This document shows, piece by piece, positions 23,701-37,700 of a DNA stretch of 64,000 nucleotides (position 1 is the stretch's first letter; each line of letters begins with the position of its first letter). The translations under genes and the position numbers were made by a program. This DNA is from Castanea sativa (taxonomy: Eukaryota > Streptophyta > Magnoliopsida > Fagales > Fagaceae): contig NC_134013.1 in assembly GCF_040712315.1 (NCBI RefSeq), forward strand, positions 44,967,001-45,031,000, given 5' to 3'. The notes under the pieces were generated by a model. That model was not told the origin of the DNA. It searched no databases and saw only the letters and a list, made by a program, of their open reading frames with translations.

Positions 23701-25284
23701 CCATAATTTTTTTATATGGATTGTTAATCATTGCCCTAAGGATATTCGTTAGCATTTTCCAAATAGTAAATACTATACTAAGTCTCTCCCATTCTCTCTC
23801 ACTCACCGAGTCAAAAACCATGGAGTGCCTACGTTAGGGTTTTTGATTCTCAATTTTATTTCTTAAAACCCATATTCTCACTCTAATGGCTAGGCTAGGC
23901 TAGGCAAGAAAACTTGTTTGCCCTTTTAGGGGTGATGGAGCAGAAGACGTTTCGCATGCTCACAAAACCAAATCGTCATACTTGCTTTACGGCTTCAGCT
24001 TCAAGCCCCGAATTTTGTTTGCAAAGGTGGTGCATAGAGTGAGAAAAATGAAGCTTGTACCTATTAATCTCGTAAAAATTTCATCATTTTTTTTTTTTTA
24101 AATATGTACCATTTTTTAGCGAGAACCTGAAAATGCATGTACATATTAAATTTCCGTTCATCGCCGAGCCCAAGAAACAAAGGCGTGTAAGTTCACTTCC
24201 ATGATTTTTTTGTTTCCGTTTTTTTATTATTTGTTTTCGGAAGCAATTTCACATTTTTAATACTGTTTCCTTTGTGTTTGTTCATGTTGGTCTGCTTCAG
24301 ATTCTGGAATTGAGGCCAAAGATTGCATTACTAAAATCCTAACAAAGTGTATAGATTCAAATATTTACATCTAGTAATGGCACATGTGAGAAAAATACCA
24401 TTGTTATAGATTATGCCATCACTTATCAACAAATTGCTAGGCTAGAATACCGGTTTGAGAGTCATTGCTTGTGGGTGAACCTGAGGGACGAGATTTGTTT
24501 ATTCCACAGCTGTACAGCTTCCCCTGGTGATACTTTTTGGGTACGACATTTTCTTTTTAGTTTTTTAACTTCTTTTTTTTTTACAGTTTTTTGAAGTCTC
24601 ACTTTTCTAGTTATTATTATACTTTAACCAACTATCAATAGATCAACAAATCAATAAAAATTCATTTCATACAATTGTGTTAGAATTTGGCAATGAAAAG
24701 AAGGATCAAATGACAGAAATATTCCTATAAAAAATGACAGAAATACGATAACAAGAACAATGTCATTCAGTGCCTTGAAGCCTAGCGTGCAGGCTGATCA
24801 CAGAAATGACCTAGACGGTGGGAACATATGTATTGATTTAAGGGAAATTTAATCATAAGACTTGGAAATGTTAATTACCAAACATAACATCTAGAAGACT
24901 TTATTATTTTAAAAATTAGAATTCTGTTAACTTAATTTCTATATTAAACTTCAATATTTTCTGTGATATCAATGATACCGACCCAAGAGGAAATCTGCCC
25001 TAGACAATCACCCGAGCTACTTGAACTTGGCAAACATCAATTGAACTATCAAACAAATAAGTATTCTGCAGTTGCTAAGAACAATTAAACAAAATTAAAG
25101 CTTCGGATACCCTCTTAAACCTTCTTTCCTCTTATATCAAGTTGAATTTACAATGTTAAATTGCAAAAGAATGCAGTAAAATCACACAAGGAGGTTTCTT
25201 ATCAAAATAATTTTAACACACAACATATACAACATTATGGAATGCTGAATGCTATTTCTCCAGCGCCGGTAAACTGTAATTGAG
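20724..25284. other. Long stretch with no confident gene
   Basis: AT-rich DNA downstream of the PAP gene. It holds a degenerate 'CCCAAAATTTTGGGATCCGCTATG' type repeat near 21106, a tandem duplication at 22070-22250, GA and CT runs (near 22838 and 23445-23468), and a stretch near 23780-24360 with ATGs and GT/AG-like signals that gives no coherent protein. An unannotated non-coding transcript is possible but not shown by the sequence. Confidence 0.5.
22070..22250. repeat. Imperfect tandem duplication, unit about 90 bases
   Basis: Two units begin CTGTCCCAAGTTTTCATG and CTGTCCCAGGTTTTTTCTC and continue in parallel through 'GAGGCAATCCATGATG' versus 'GAGGAAATCCAAGATG' and 'GGAAGC...CAATC'. The ORFs crossing it on the minus strand are by-products of the duplication. 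Confidence 0.55.
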
Positions 25285-25746
25285 TTATCTTGATGGCCGG
25301 TGGTTCCACAGGACTTGCTCATCAATCTTGCTCAGCTTCTCATCATCAAGACGCTTCCATGTCTTAATCCTCTCCACTCCCATCCAGGCCTTGTCCCCCT
25401 TCCCAAGTTCAGCTAATATGACCCTTGCTCTCCTTGGCCACCCGGCCTTTCCATATCCGTGATATCCAATGCCTCCACCATAACAAAACCATATACCATC
25501 TAGATTCCCACAAAAGTCATTAGTATGATCATGGCCCATGAACACAGCCTTCACATCTCCAATGGAGACAAGTGTCTCTAAGACTCCCGAGTTCACTGAT
25601 GAGCAAGCTACTGCCTCCTGAAATTGGCCCACAATCTTTTTGTAGTAAAGCTGCCGAATTTCTGGAATTGGGATATGAAAAAATCCAAGTGCTGGGATTG
25701 TAAGGGGCAAAGCATCAGCAGATTGGTCAGTATCCGATGTTTGGCC
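25285..25746 (-). CDS. PAP29-like: PAP29-like exon 4
   Basis: 462 bases, acceptor AACAG|GGCCAAAC. It carries FFHIPIPE, the MGHDHTND metal-ligand motif and the C-terminus ...LWNHRPSR before a stop at 25287-25285. The intron between exons 3 and 4 is 313 bases. Confidence 0.93.
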   Translation of the reverse strand, partial: GQTSDTDQSADALPLTIPALGFFHIPIPEIRQLYYKKIVGQFQEAVACSSVNSGVLETLVSIGDVKAVFMGHDHTNDFCGNLDGIWFCYGGGIGYHGYGKAGWPRRARVILAELGKGDKAWMGVERIKTWKRLDDEKLSKIDEQVLWNHRPSR

Positions 25747-28700
25747 CTGTTAGTGTGTGACTTGCAACATGTTAAAATCTAAATCTAGGGGACTCCCTTC
25801 TGGGAATTAAAAGAAAAGGTAGAAGAAATACTATATTCAGATGTGTGTAACTGTGTTTCTGAGAAAGTATGGGAGTATAAGAACTTAGCAGCACAAAATC
25901 ACTTGTTGTCTAAAAGAGTTTTCAATTCTTTCAAAATCAAGTCCTAGCTGTTTCCTGATTTTTATAAGCATAAAATAAGTATAAAATTGATCAATGTAAT
26001 GAGAAAAAATGTAGACCAAGTGTGTCTTAACTGCATTGGCACTGTTTAGTTTTGTATACCTGAAATCTCTGAGAAATGCCACGGACCCAACGAAGTTGGG
26101 ATTCCTTAATCCATCCATAAGTTCGAACTCCTTGAACAACTGCCCTGTCTCCACTGTCAAGAAAGAGAAGATTGAATATGCTGCTGTTCGCCAAATGCGA
26201 ACCTGGGGCACCATACACTCTTAGGTTATAATTGCCAAAACCATCAATGTCTGTCATCATGCTTCCCTTAAGAGAACTAGTAGGACCTTCAGCTGATGGA
26301 TTGGTTTGCGAGACAGAATAATCCATAAGGGAGATGAAGGACATCAATTCTGCACGATTCATTGTAGATTCCTGGTCATGGTTTCCCAAGATTGCAGCCC
26401 ACGGAAGACCAGATTCCATGGCAGGACCAAAAGCTTCAAGTAGGGATTCAGCTGCATCAGCAGTGCTGGGCCCAAATATATTGTCTCCTAATTACAAAAA
26501 CTAAACCTTTTATAGAGACACAGAGAGACAGCAAATATTCATCATTCTCCACCAAAGATTTTTTGTCCCAATGAAAGAAAGTGTTTTAAGTAGCTTGACT
26601 AAACATAAGTTATAAGGTTCTAGATGAACAAAATTGCCAGTTTAGATGTTAAGGAACTGAGTAAACATATAGGAACCATCCCAAACTAGAGAGTATCTAA
26701 CCTGATCAGTTAAGTTTAATCCCCAGAAACTGGTTATACAAAATGCAATCCAACAACAATTTTCACTTGAATCCACAGCAAGCAATGGTGCATTTTATGA
26801 AACCACTATGTCTTTTCATAATTGCCAATCTTATCAAAAGATCTGACTTGAAAAGAAACACAAGGGTAGCTACGTAAGTAAGAAAAATTTTGGGCTCAAT
26901 CTTAGTTATCAGATTTATCAACACATGTCCATTTTTCTCCTTCCTTTACATTTCCTATATTTACTCGAAACACTAGTTTTGTCTTTACCAACACTGCAAT
27001 TCTGAGAGTCCAACAAAGTTTATACCAAAACCAATCAACATAACTGTAAGCCACTAACCTAAAGATTTAATAAGAAGGCTCTCTATGGTTATGTTACCAT
27101 TTATACCCAGTTACAAACTTGTTTTAGGTTTTTTTCCCTGCTGATAAGTATCTTCTTTTCTTTTTTAGATTAGTACTGTGATTTTACAAAACCTTCAATC
27201 CAAGAACTGGTTTCTATTAGCACCTCATTTCTCCACTCACACACATACACAATAGGAGTAATATATTATTTGTATATAAGAATTGCTTTGCTGTAATTTA
27301 GTAGATCATATAGCTTACACTGGTGTGCTTGTAGTTTCACCGACTCTTATGATGTACAAATAATAGCAAAAATCTAATCCTAATTGGATTGTTCAGCCTC
27401 TGTTTATTTATCTTATGATAAGGTATCAGCTTCATGGGCTCATATCACAAGTGGCTCTAATGAAGTTCCTCCTTTTTCTTTATTGATTCTTTTCATCACC
27501 TTTAGTCGGCAACTCTCTCTCTCTAAGTTCTCCACACCAATTCTCTACATATGACTTCTCTTCTTCAAATCCCCAAAATTATTTTCTTTCCAATTACAAA
27601 TATTGCAAATCACATTTTGATTATTAAGGTTACATCAGAAAACCACAGGGATCAACTTATGCCTATATTATTTATGATAGAAATCATGGTTTTAATGAAG
27701 GAGATACTAAAGCATCTTAAAATTAATTGTTGAAAAGTTTTGAACTCAATGGCTCAAGAAAGATCAATTCCTTCTTAGTTGTATTAAAGCAACTCCTATA
27801 CCTGCTTCAAATGCACAAGTTCTTAGTCATCAAACATTTAAACAGGTTGGGAGAACCTTGAAAAACTCTTCCAAAATCAATATCATGCCAAATTTAACTT
27901 GCTAAGGGACTAAATGCAAAATGCTGAGAAAAGCTCCAAATCAACTAGAAGAATCTCGATTATAACAATCATATTGTAGACAACTTGGCACCCACTAATC
28001 ACTTTGTTCATGAGTCTGAATTGGTCACCCAAATTGGGTTGCCAAATGAAACTGATTACCAACCATTTACTTTTTACTACAGAAAATTAAGAAACTCCAT
28101 TCTATGATTCAAAAGCTCACCTCCTTATCCATGGGCAAAGGAGCAACCCAGCAAGCACCTAACCAAAACCAAACACATAATGGGCATTGCCATTATTCTA
28201 ACAAGGCACATTATGGCAAAATCCCAAGGTTATAACTGTGATGGCCACCGATATGATCCCAACTTTTCCTGCGATGGTTGGAGTGACTGATATTTGTAAT
28301 GTCAATCATTACTCACAACTTTGCCAAATTCACAAAAAATCAGGTCACGCTGCAAATGGAGATGGTTGGCATATACCATTCCAATCAAAATGGTCATATT
28401 ATGATCATGATGTTGATTCTCTGAGGCTTTTCTGGCCTTCATCTTGCATTTCCTGCATCAGGTGATACTCAATCTGATTATATTGATACTTAAGTTGTTA
28501 ATTCTAGTGCAACAAGCCATATGTTATCTGAACCATCATGCTCTGGTAATCAACCCTTTACATGCTGACAATGATTTGCTCTCAATTCCAAATTCTCTTT
28601 TATATTTGAACTCTTTTGCATACATTCTTGCAATTAAAGTTGATCTTTAATCTATTTCCAAGCTCAAGAATGACATTTTATCTTCTTTGTTTTTCTTTCG

Positions 28701-31700
28701 AATGTTGTATCAAGGATCTATACACATGGATAACTCTGATTACTCTTAATGCAGGAGCAATAAAGGCATGAACCAATTACACGTTCAATGGTATTGCTGT
28801 TAGTGATAAATCTCCCATTCAGAAAATTCAATAGTAATACTCCTAGGGTTCAGCAGCCGCAAATGAAAAATGATATATTACAGCAAAATTCTTGGCAGAA
28901 TAACTGGAAGCTAAAGAATATTACAAATAATGTACCTTATTTGATTACACGTATCATTTTTGCTTATTATTGGTCTTCTAGTTGATTTCGGATCTCTAAT
29001 TGATTTCAGGGTAAATTACACCACCTGAAGTTAGGCTAGTGCAAATATATATATATAATGACACTCCCCTCCCTTGAGATCAAAAAATGGAATATTCAAT
29101 TAGTGAAAACTAAATTGTACATTTATATAAACTCCGAAGGGGTAGTATCATTTTGTAAAATCTCAAGGGAGATTGATGTAATTTAACCCTTGATTTTATT
29201 TTCCTAATTTGTTTCTAACCTTAATACTTTCCAATTTTGTTAGGAGTCTTTGGTGGGTGAGATGCTAATATAAATAAGGGTGTAAGAGGGGATTAGAAAT
29301 TCATTGATTGTTATATTTCTTTGATTATAATGCTCTAAAAATTTTTGATCTCGTTTTCTTCCTTGATCATGGCCTGACAACCCTAGATTAGAGTCTAAGT
29401 CATAACACTGAATCCAGTTTCCAATTTTCTTTCACTACGTCAGCCATAGCCGCAAAATATATCCATCTTGAGTCAATTTCTCTATTGCTTTCTTTGTGAT
29501 GCTCGTTATGAAAAAACTTGCCACCAACGTTACCTACGAGACAAAGTTTCTCCATTTTTTCATTTTGTGCAGTGACATAAGAGGACCACCACCGATTGCT
29601 AGCTCTGTAAATATCACTTTAAGCTGGTATATTTGGATTCATAGTTGTTAGTATCGTATGATATCGTGTACAAAAAGTTTCATATCATAAGGGCGTATCA
29701 TAAGTGTTTATGAATTGTCCAATACATAAGTGCATATCGTATGAATCGTATCGTATCGGTGAAACGTATGCATTGTACGATACATAGACATGTGAGTTTA
29801 AAATGAGTTTTCTTTTTTGTTAAAATTTGTGGTTTTATTTGATTTAAACAAGTTGTTGGGCTTTTTTAACACAAAATTATTGGTAAACTTAATTGAGTCT
29901 AATAAAATAGCAAGTCCATGAGTTTTTTTTCCCTCCCTTCGCTTTCTCTTACAAAATTTAGACCATACTCATAACACTCACTTTCATATGTGCAAATGTG
30001 CAAATTTCTATTATATGCTATTAATAATGTATTAAATGAAAAAATAATTCTTTTTTATTTTGTTATTATTATTATGAGTATAAAAAACTAGAATGCCAAG
30101 AAAAAATATAAAGAAAAAAATATTAGAATTAAAAAAAAAATGTTGATAATAAGGAAGAAAATGTCTATGAAAAAATAATTTTGCAAAATGTTGAACATGA
30201 TGATAACATTGGCTTTAGATGGAGTTGATTAGCCAAGATGATGAAAAGATATTATTATTTTCATTTATATATCATTTATTATCACTTTTGAATTTAATCA
30301 ATTTGATCATACTTGTCATAGACAAAGTTGATTTAATTTATATAAGGGGTTTTTTTTTTTTGCAAAATAACATTATTTTTCAAATAATTTCGTTAGTTAG
30401 CAATGTTTTCAAACTATTTAGAAAACTAACATCTCGAGTCTTTTAGACTCGAGTTCACTATAGCAACTCGAGCCTAAGAGACTTGAGTTCTATGTTGAAA
30501 TTTTAGAAATCAAGTCTCATAGACTCGATTTCCTTAAAAATAAATAAATAAATAAATAAATAACCAAATCAAAAAATTAAATGAAACTAACCGATCCCTA
30601 CACAAACAAAGTTGTTCATGCAATCCAAAAAAAAAAAAAGAGAAGAAAACGAAGGAATAAGAAAACATTCGCTTGAGCCTTCGTTGCGCTGTTGGAGCCT
30701 TTGCCGCTAAGTTCAATCTAAGCCAAGGGGTTTGGATTAGGGAGATCTGGGTTCATGGGTTCAGTCCGAACCTTCGCCGCCTGGCTTTAGTTCGAGCCGC
30801 TGCTTGGGTTCAGCTCGAGCCGCCACTTGAAGCCTTCTTCGTGGTTTCCATTTTTGATCTCTCTGGGTGTTTGTGGTTTTGTTTTTGATCCCTTGGTGGA
30901 TTTGTGTTTCTGTTTATCTCTTTTTTTGGGTTTGTGTTTATCTCTTTGCTTCGTTGTGGACTTGCGGTGTTCGTCATTTCACTTTATAGAACTCGAGCCT
31001 TAAAGGCTCGATGTTGAAATCGTGTTCAAAATACTCAACACATCAAACTCGAGTTTATTACACTCAAGATGTTTGTTTCCTAAATAGTTTTGAAAACATG
31101 CTAACTAACAAAATTGTTAAATTGCAAAAAAATCCTTATTTAGTTAGCTTTGTTAAATTTTATTACATAAGTAATGATTAAATTGGTCATTATTTGAATA
31201 TATTTCGAATTTATAATGAATATACCTTTTATATATGTATATCTAGAATTATTTTATAATTTTATTAAATATTTGTGTATCTTACGATACACGATAAAAA
31301 AAAAAATCAAAAATCGATTCACGATACGATTCATGATTTGACAACTATGCTTGGATCTATCTTGTGAAAAGCAAATCTCATTGTATGATTTTTTTTTTTT
31401 TTCATTATTTTGTGTCTATGTTTGGGACTTCGATTGGAAACAAATACAAGTCTTAGTCCCAAAACTTTGAGATCAGCTATACACCCTCAACAAACTAATC
31501 GTGGTTTGCCACATATATTCTCTTCAGCCATTTTTTCCTATCCAAATCACACTCTCTACCACCTTTTTAATTATAATGTAATTTTTTACTTCTTTTGATT
31601 CCCTCTACCTCTTTTGATTCCCTCGATTGGAAAGCCTTAACTTTCCAAATACCTAAGGAAAGAAAACAGAGAAGTAACCTTGCAACTCATAAAACGAATG

Positions 31701-34700
31701 GATGTCAAAATCCTATTTTTTCTTCAACTTCCATCTCATGTGGTCTCCATTTTCCATTGAAGGTCTTTGGATTCCAAAATATGAAGGAAATCCACCACTA
31801 AATCCAACTACCAATCATTCAAATCCCAAGTGAAATGTAGATCCCAACTCCTCTCCCCCATCCTCTCTGCCTTGCCAAGGAAAAGTCCACTGAGGCCTCT
31901 CTATTAATGGAAATCTCATACAAAACTAGGAAGGTCAATTGAAGAGATTGATCCCCCACCACTAATCTTGGCAGAATTTCACTCTATTCTCCACCCCAAG
32001 CTCAAACTGAGTGTTTTTGCTAAGAGCCTCCCAACCCATATGAATGCCTCTCTATTAACCACACCTATGTACACCCCTACCCAACTTAGAAGTCCATCCC
32101 CCCAACTCCTCCCCAAACTTTAAAGCTACCACCCTCCTCCAAAGTCGTGTCTCCTCAACCCCAAAACACCATAACCATTTCCCTAGTAAAGCTGTATTAA
32201 AGGTAGTCAGTTTCCTTATTCCTAATCCACCATTTGTGTTAGGCGCACACACTTTATCCCATCTTACCAAATGTGAATTGGAATCACCCCACAAAAAGTC
32301 CCTTTGCAACTTTCTCGGTTTTGTTACCCACATGAATAGGAATAGTAAAAAGCGATAAAAAATAAGTAGGAAAACTAGATAACGTACTCTTAAACAATGT
32401 TAGTCTTATCTAACACCTTTTGACAAATAGAGCTTCTTCCACTCGGCCAACTTTCTCTCAATTTTTTCCAAGATAGGATTCCAAATATAAGTTAACTTTT
32501 GAGAAACCCCCAATGGCATGTAAAGATAAGACATAGGCAAAGTCCCAACCCTACAACCCAAAATCTCTACCAAAGCATGCATATTATTAACGTCCCTTAT
32601 TGGAACCATTTCACTCTTACACACATTAACCTTCAAGCCTGTCACAACCTAAAAACAAGGTAGCAACATTCATACATATAGGATCTAGTCCACATCAACA
32701 TCACAAAAAGAATTGTATCATATGCAGATAAAAGATGTGAAACACATTGCCCATCACCACGCCTACCATTAGCCGTGAACCCTCGTAGTAAGCCAAGATT
32801 TTATACACACTCTTAGGTGATTTTCCAATACCTTAGCCAAGATTTTATTCACAATCCCCACCAAACTTATAGGCCAGAAATCTCTAATGATGGAGGCATC
32901 ATTATTTTTAGGGATTAAAGCAATGAAAGTAACATTGAGAGAATTTTCAAACTTATAATGTTGATAAAACTCTTCAAAGACAACTTATCAAAAAAATAAA
33001 AATCTTCAAAATAGCTAAAACATCTTTTTCCAAAACTCTCCAATAATGATGAAAAAAAGCCATAGAGAAACCATCCATACCTAGAGCTTTATCCCATTCC
33101 ATATCTTTAACAACTTGAACAATCTCCTCCTTCTCAAACTTCCTTTCAAGCCATCCCCACTCTGTCACCCCAATTTGGTCAAACTTCAAGCCCTTCACTC
33201 CTCTGTCTCTTGATACAAAGTTTTATAAAACTATACTACCTGAGTAGCCACCTCTAAGTCCTTATGTATCACCCCATCCACCTCCAAAATACCCAGATGA
33301 TTATACCTTCTATGGGAGTTAGCCACCTTATGGAAAAACTTAGTATTATTATCTCCTTCTTGATACATAACATCTTGGACTCCTATCTCCATGATATTTC
33401 TTCCAAGAAAAGGAGATTCTCTACTTGGGATCTCACGTCAACCCTCACATATCTCCACATTAGTGAATCCAAATTCCCCTTCGTTAGCATCTAAAATTTT
33501 CAATTACCCTAGTAATTTTTTCTTATGATGACCTACGATACCAAACTCTCTACAATTCCACTAAATAATGTCTTCTTTCAAAGCCTTCAACTTTTTGGCA
33601 AGTAAAAAACTAGGTGTACCAAAGAAAGAATGCCAATTCCACCATGAATGAACTCTATCTGCAAACCCATCCATCTTCAATTACATGTTCTCAAATCTGA
33701 AAGGACTTACCCCCCCCCCCCTTGGCTATTCCCCCTGCCTCTCAAAGAATTGGACAATGGAATGAAATAGGACGAGGTAATATCTGTTGAATCACATTCG
33801 GATAATGTTCCTCCCAATTATGAGAAATCAAAGCTCTATCTATCCTAGATATTGAAGGTTGATCTGTACCACTAGACCAAGTATACAGGAAAATCAATCA
33901 AATTAACATCCTTAATAATCATTAAAAAAATTTCCATAGCCGAAGTCAGTCGTGAACTTGCCATCCACTCACTTGGAAAACGTACAATATTGGAATCCCC
34001 AATGCAACACTACAGTAAATTCCAATATCGTTGAATACCAACTAACTCATCCCATATGTGACCCCCCTTTCGCTATTTTCAATTGGGCCACAAACCCCTA
34101 AGCACGCCCATATAAAACCAACCACCACCCCTTGCCACCAAACCAATACAAAAAAAGTTCTCACCATATCTTCCAACTTTTCTTGAACCCTCCTATCCCA
34201 CATAATCAAGACCCCACTTGCAGTTTGATTTGCATCTATCGTAACCCAATCCATATAAGGACAACTCCACAAGCTACAAACCATTTTTCTATCCATGCCA
34301 ACAAACTTAGTTTCTTGTAAATAGACTACATCACTCTTCCACTCATGTAAAAAAAAATTTACCACAAGATGTTTCTGAGGATCGTTCAATCCTCTAACAT
34401 TCCACAAAATCATTTTTAGCTTCATAAAGACAATTTCTTCCCAACTACGGTCATAGTTATGCAACCAACTCTCTATATCCCATCCTAATTCACCGAAGAA
34501 AACAAATTCCTCAACTCTCTCCTTCCCTTACTCTTAGATTTTGCAAGTTTTCAACTACTAGTGACTTCTTTGTACAACAAGTTGGCTGCCTCCATCGACT
34601 CAAAGGAACACGCAACTTCTCATTTTCTAGCCTTTGTAAAAAAGCAATACACAACTTCTCATATCGACTCAAAGGAAGTCCCAAGCAATTTACTGAAACC

Positions 34701-37700
34701 AGGAATTCTATGTTTCAACCATCTAGAAATATCCAACTTAGCATCAAGACACAATACCTCGGTATCAACATCCAACTTTGCCGACATAGCCAACCATGGA
34801 GAAGCTACAGCCATCAAAGGAGCACATCTGGAAAAATTGTCTCTCTTGCCTAATCCAACACTAAGAAAACAACTTCTCCCTCCATCGAGTCACACTCCTC
34901 AGAAAAACCACAAACAGACTCAAAAGGTATCACCGTGAGATTGGATTGATCAAGCTCAAAATTAGAACTCAGCTTGATCCGAGAAACTTCCACCCCCTAA
35001 GACAAACTCGCATAGCTCTCACATCCAACTATAGCCATCACAAGACTTAGATTCCCCACCCTAATCACTTTGACCTCATCCCCACCCTTTTTGCCCAAGC
35101 CCACAAATCTAACTCTCATCAAAACAGAAAAAGATTGAGAAAGGAGAGGCCAAACGACCGCAGCACAGATCGAAGAATCATTGACCACAGAACCATCGTG
35201 ACTGGCCTACTTGGCACTAACGTGAAACCAAAAGAGCGAATCTCATCTGAGATGATGCAAACGACTTCTTTCCAAGATATCGCAGGTCAATTTAATGCTA
35301 TCGAAGAGACAGAGCTCTCGTGATGAGTCGTAGAGCATGCTTCAAACCCATCAAAGTCTTGGGCTAAGGTGGCTATTAATCTTTTTCTTTTATCTCCAAA
35401 AGTTGAAAATTTCAAGTTGCTTGGTAATGTTTCTCAACATAAATTTTTAAGAGCATGCTTCAAACCCATCAAAGTCTTGGGCTAAGGTGGCTAATCTTTT
35501 TCTTTTATCTCCAAAAGTTGAAAATTTCAAGTTGCTTGGTAATGTTTCTCAACATAAATTTTTATTTGGTTCTTCTCTAGATTATTCATCTATTACGCTT
35601 CTTATCTTTTTGGGATCTTATCGTCATGACAAATTAGATCCAAAATCTGGTGTGGTTTCTTTGGGCTATAGTAATATTAGGCAATCAATGCATGGATCCA
35701 CAAGCTAGTAGCACGTGCACTTCTTTACATGTAATTTTCATGAAAATTTTCTCTTTTTCAGATTGCATGTTTTACGCCTCATGGTTTTGTTTCCTCCTCT
35801 ATCACTCCTGCCTATTAATCTTCCTTCCATACCCTCCCTTCAACTCCAATATCTTAAACTATGATGTCTATATCTCCATTCACCTCATCACAACCATATT
35901 AAATAAAGGATGTCCTGCCACATGTGCCTACAACTTTTATTTCCACTTCATTTGGTCCTACACAAGCCTGATCAACTACCTTTTTACCTCCTCCAACTCA
36001 ATCTTATTCTATGATCACACATTTGAAAGATGGCACTCGAGGTCCTCAACTATTTACAAACAAACATTCTCTTCCTCTAAGCCAACACTGCCTTGCTCTC
36101 TCCTCCATTTGTTGAATGCCTTCCACCTTCAAACAAGAATCTTGATTGGATCAATGCTATGACTAATGAATACAATGCCCTCATGCAACATAATAGTTTT
36201 TTTTTATAAATAATAAATTTATTGATATCAAAAAGGGGAGCACCCTAGTACACAAGGAGTGTACAAGGGGCTATGAAGCACCGACGCGGCAAAATGGCAG
36301 CCGAACCCGCGTCTGATGCAGCCCGATGCAGGGTGCGGCGAGCAACGCGGTTGCCTGCGCGTCAATGCCGCGTCGGATTTTTTTTTTTTCGTTTCCAAAT
36401 TTGCGCCAACTCGAGCCGATTCAGCTTTGACGTGCGCCGATCCACGCCGAACTGGGCCGATTCGCGTCGACTCAGATCTTATCGGCCGAATATCGGTGTG
36501 TTTCGGCCGGAAAAAGGAAATCAGCCGGTTAAAAAAAAACTCAAACAGAAAATACATGACACGCTGCTGTCGCCGTCTTCACCAACCTTATCCCCTTTCT
36601 TCTTATTCTTCATCTTCTTTGCTTCTTCATCTTCTCGCGAGCCCAGCATTTGTTCTGCACTTCTTTGATAAGTTTTGTTTTGTCTTTTTTTTTTTTTTTT
36701 TTTGAAAAGGATGGTTAAACGCCTTTGGTCAGAAAGGCTTTATTTTGTTTGTTGTGCCTCTCTGACCAAACACGTGAGCCCTAAGCCATTTTTTTTTTTT
36801 TTTTAATGAGAAGCTACACCTACTGCCACATATATCTTTTATTTTGTTTTTGGGCTGACCAAATAGGTGAGCCACTAAGCCACATTTTTTATTATTATTT
36901 ATTTATTTATGGGAAACTTTATCTATTTTAATACCTCTGTCAATAATTCAAGTGTCAAAAACTTGTGTATACTTATATGAGTTTTCTATTATTATTATTA
37001 TTATATAAAAAAGCATGCTTAGCAATATATAAAAAAAAATTAATAATTTTTTAATCGTCGCACCCGCACCCTATTTTTTCAAAAATTGCCAAGTCTCGCA
37101 CCCGCACTCGTACCCGCACCCATGCTTCTTTAGGCAAGGGGTCAAACAATCAATAACAAAAATTACAAGAATCTAGGAAATCAAGAAAAGATAAAAATGA
37201 TTGGTTCCACAATGAAGCCAACCAATCCATTAAAGTTCTAAATAAAAATAGCTTCAAGTCTGATATTGATCTCTCCTTATCTTCAAAGCACCTACTATTT
37301 CTCTCTCTCCAAAGACACCACAATAAGCAATGGGGAACAATCAACTATATATACCCATTTCGATGACAACCAAATCTGCCTTGCCAACATGCTAAAAGCT
37401 CCACTACAGATTGCGGCATAACCTAGCTCACTCTAAACAATCTGAACACCATAGCCCACATATCCATTGCAACCGGAAAATGAAGAAAAAGATGATCAAC
37501 CAATTCACCATTACACTTGCACATGTAGCACCAATCCAATATCCAAACCTTCCTTTTTCGTACATTGTCAATTGTTAAACACTTCCCCAAAGCAGCAGTC
37601 CAAACAAAGAAAGCTACTCGAGAAGAAATCTTCTGTTTCCAAATACTTTTCTAAGGAAAGCAATAGTCATTAGAGCCCACTAAGAGACTATAATAGTCTT

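Larger units (their letters stand above)
31600..35330 (-). mobile_element. LINE-1: non-LTR retrotransposon relic
   Basis: On the minus strand: a possible ORF1 end (35188-34530), then an endonuclease start at about 34420 ([22 protein letters not shown]). The RT N-terminal part lies at 33198-32974 ([15 protein letters not shown], from the plant LINE motif 'KAPGPDGF'). The RT C-terminal part is at 32645-32406 ([22 protein letters not shown]). A zf-RVT region occupies 32333-31640 ([37 protein letters not shown]). The central RT core with its catalytic aspartates is missing or scrambled between 32970 and 32650. Stops and shifts are frequent. The 3' end of the element points left, near a T-rich stretch at 31570-31590. 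It is inserted in the intronic Copia. Confidence 0.8.

Noticed and set aside
23780..24380. Possible small gene with ATG and splice-like signals
   Set aside because: No frame gives a coherent protein over more than about 40 codons and no family was recognised.
27551..28985. Plus-strand ORFs as host genes in PAP intron 2
   Set aside because: They fall between Copia LTR ends and match Copia gag/protease traces in shifting frames.
36228..36705. Overlapping 110-131-codon ORFs rich in Arg and Ser
   Set aside because: They arise from GC-rich subterminal repeats of a hAT-like element and overlap on both strands; no transposase motif.
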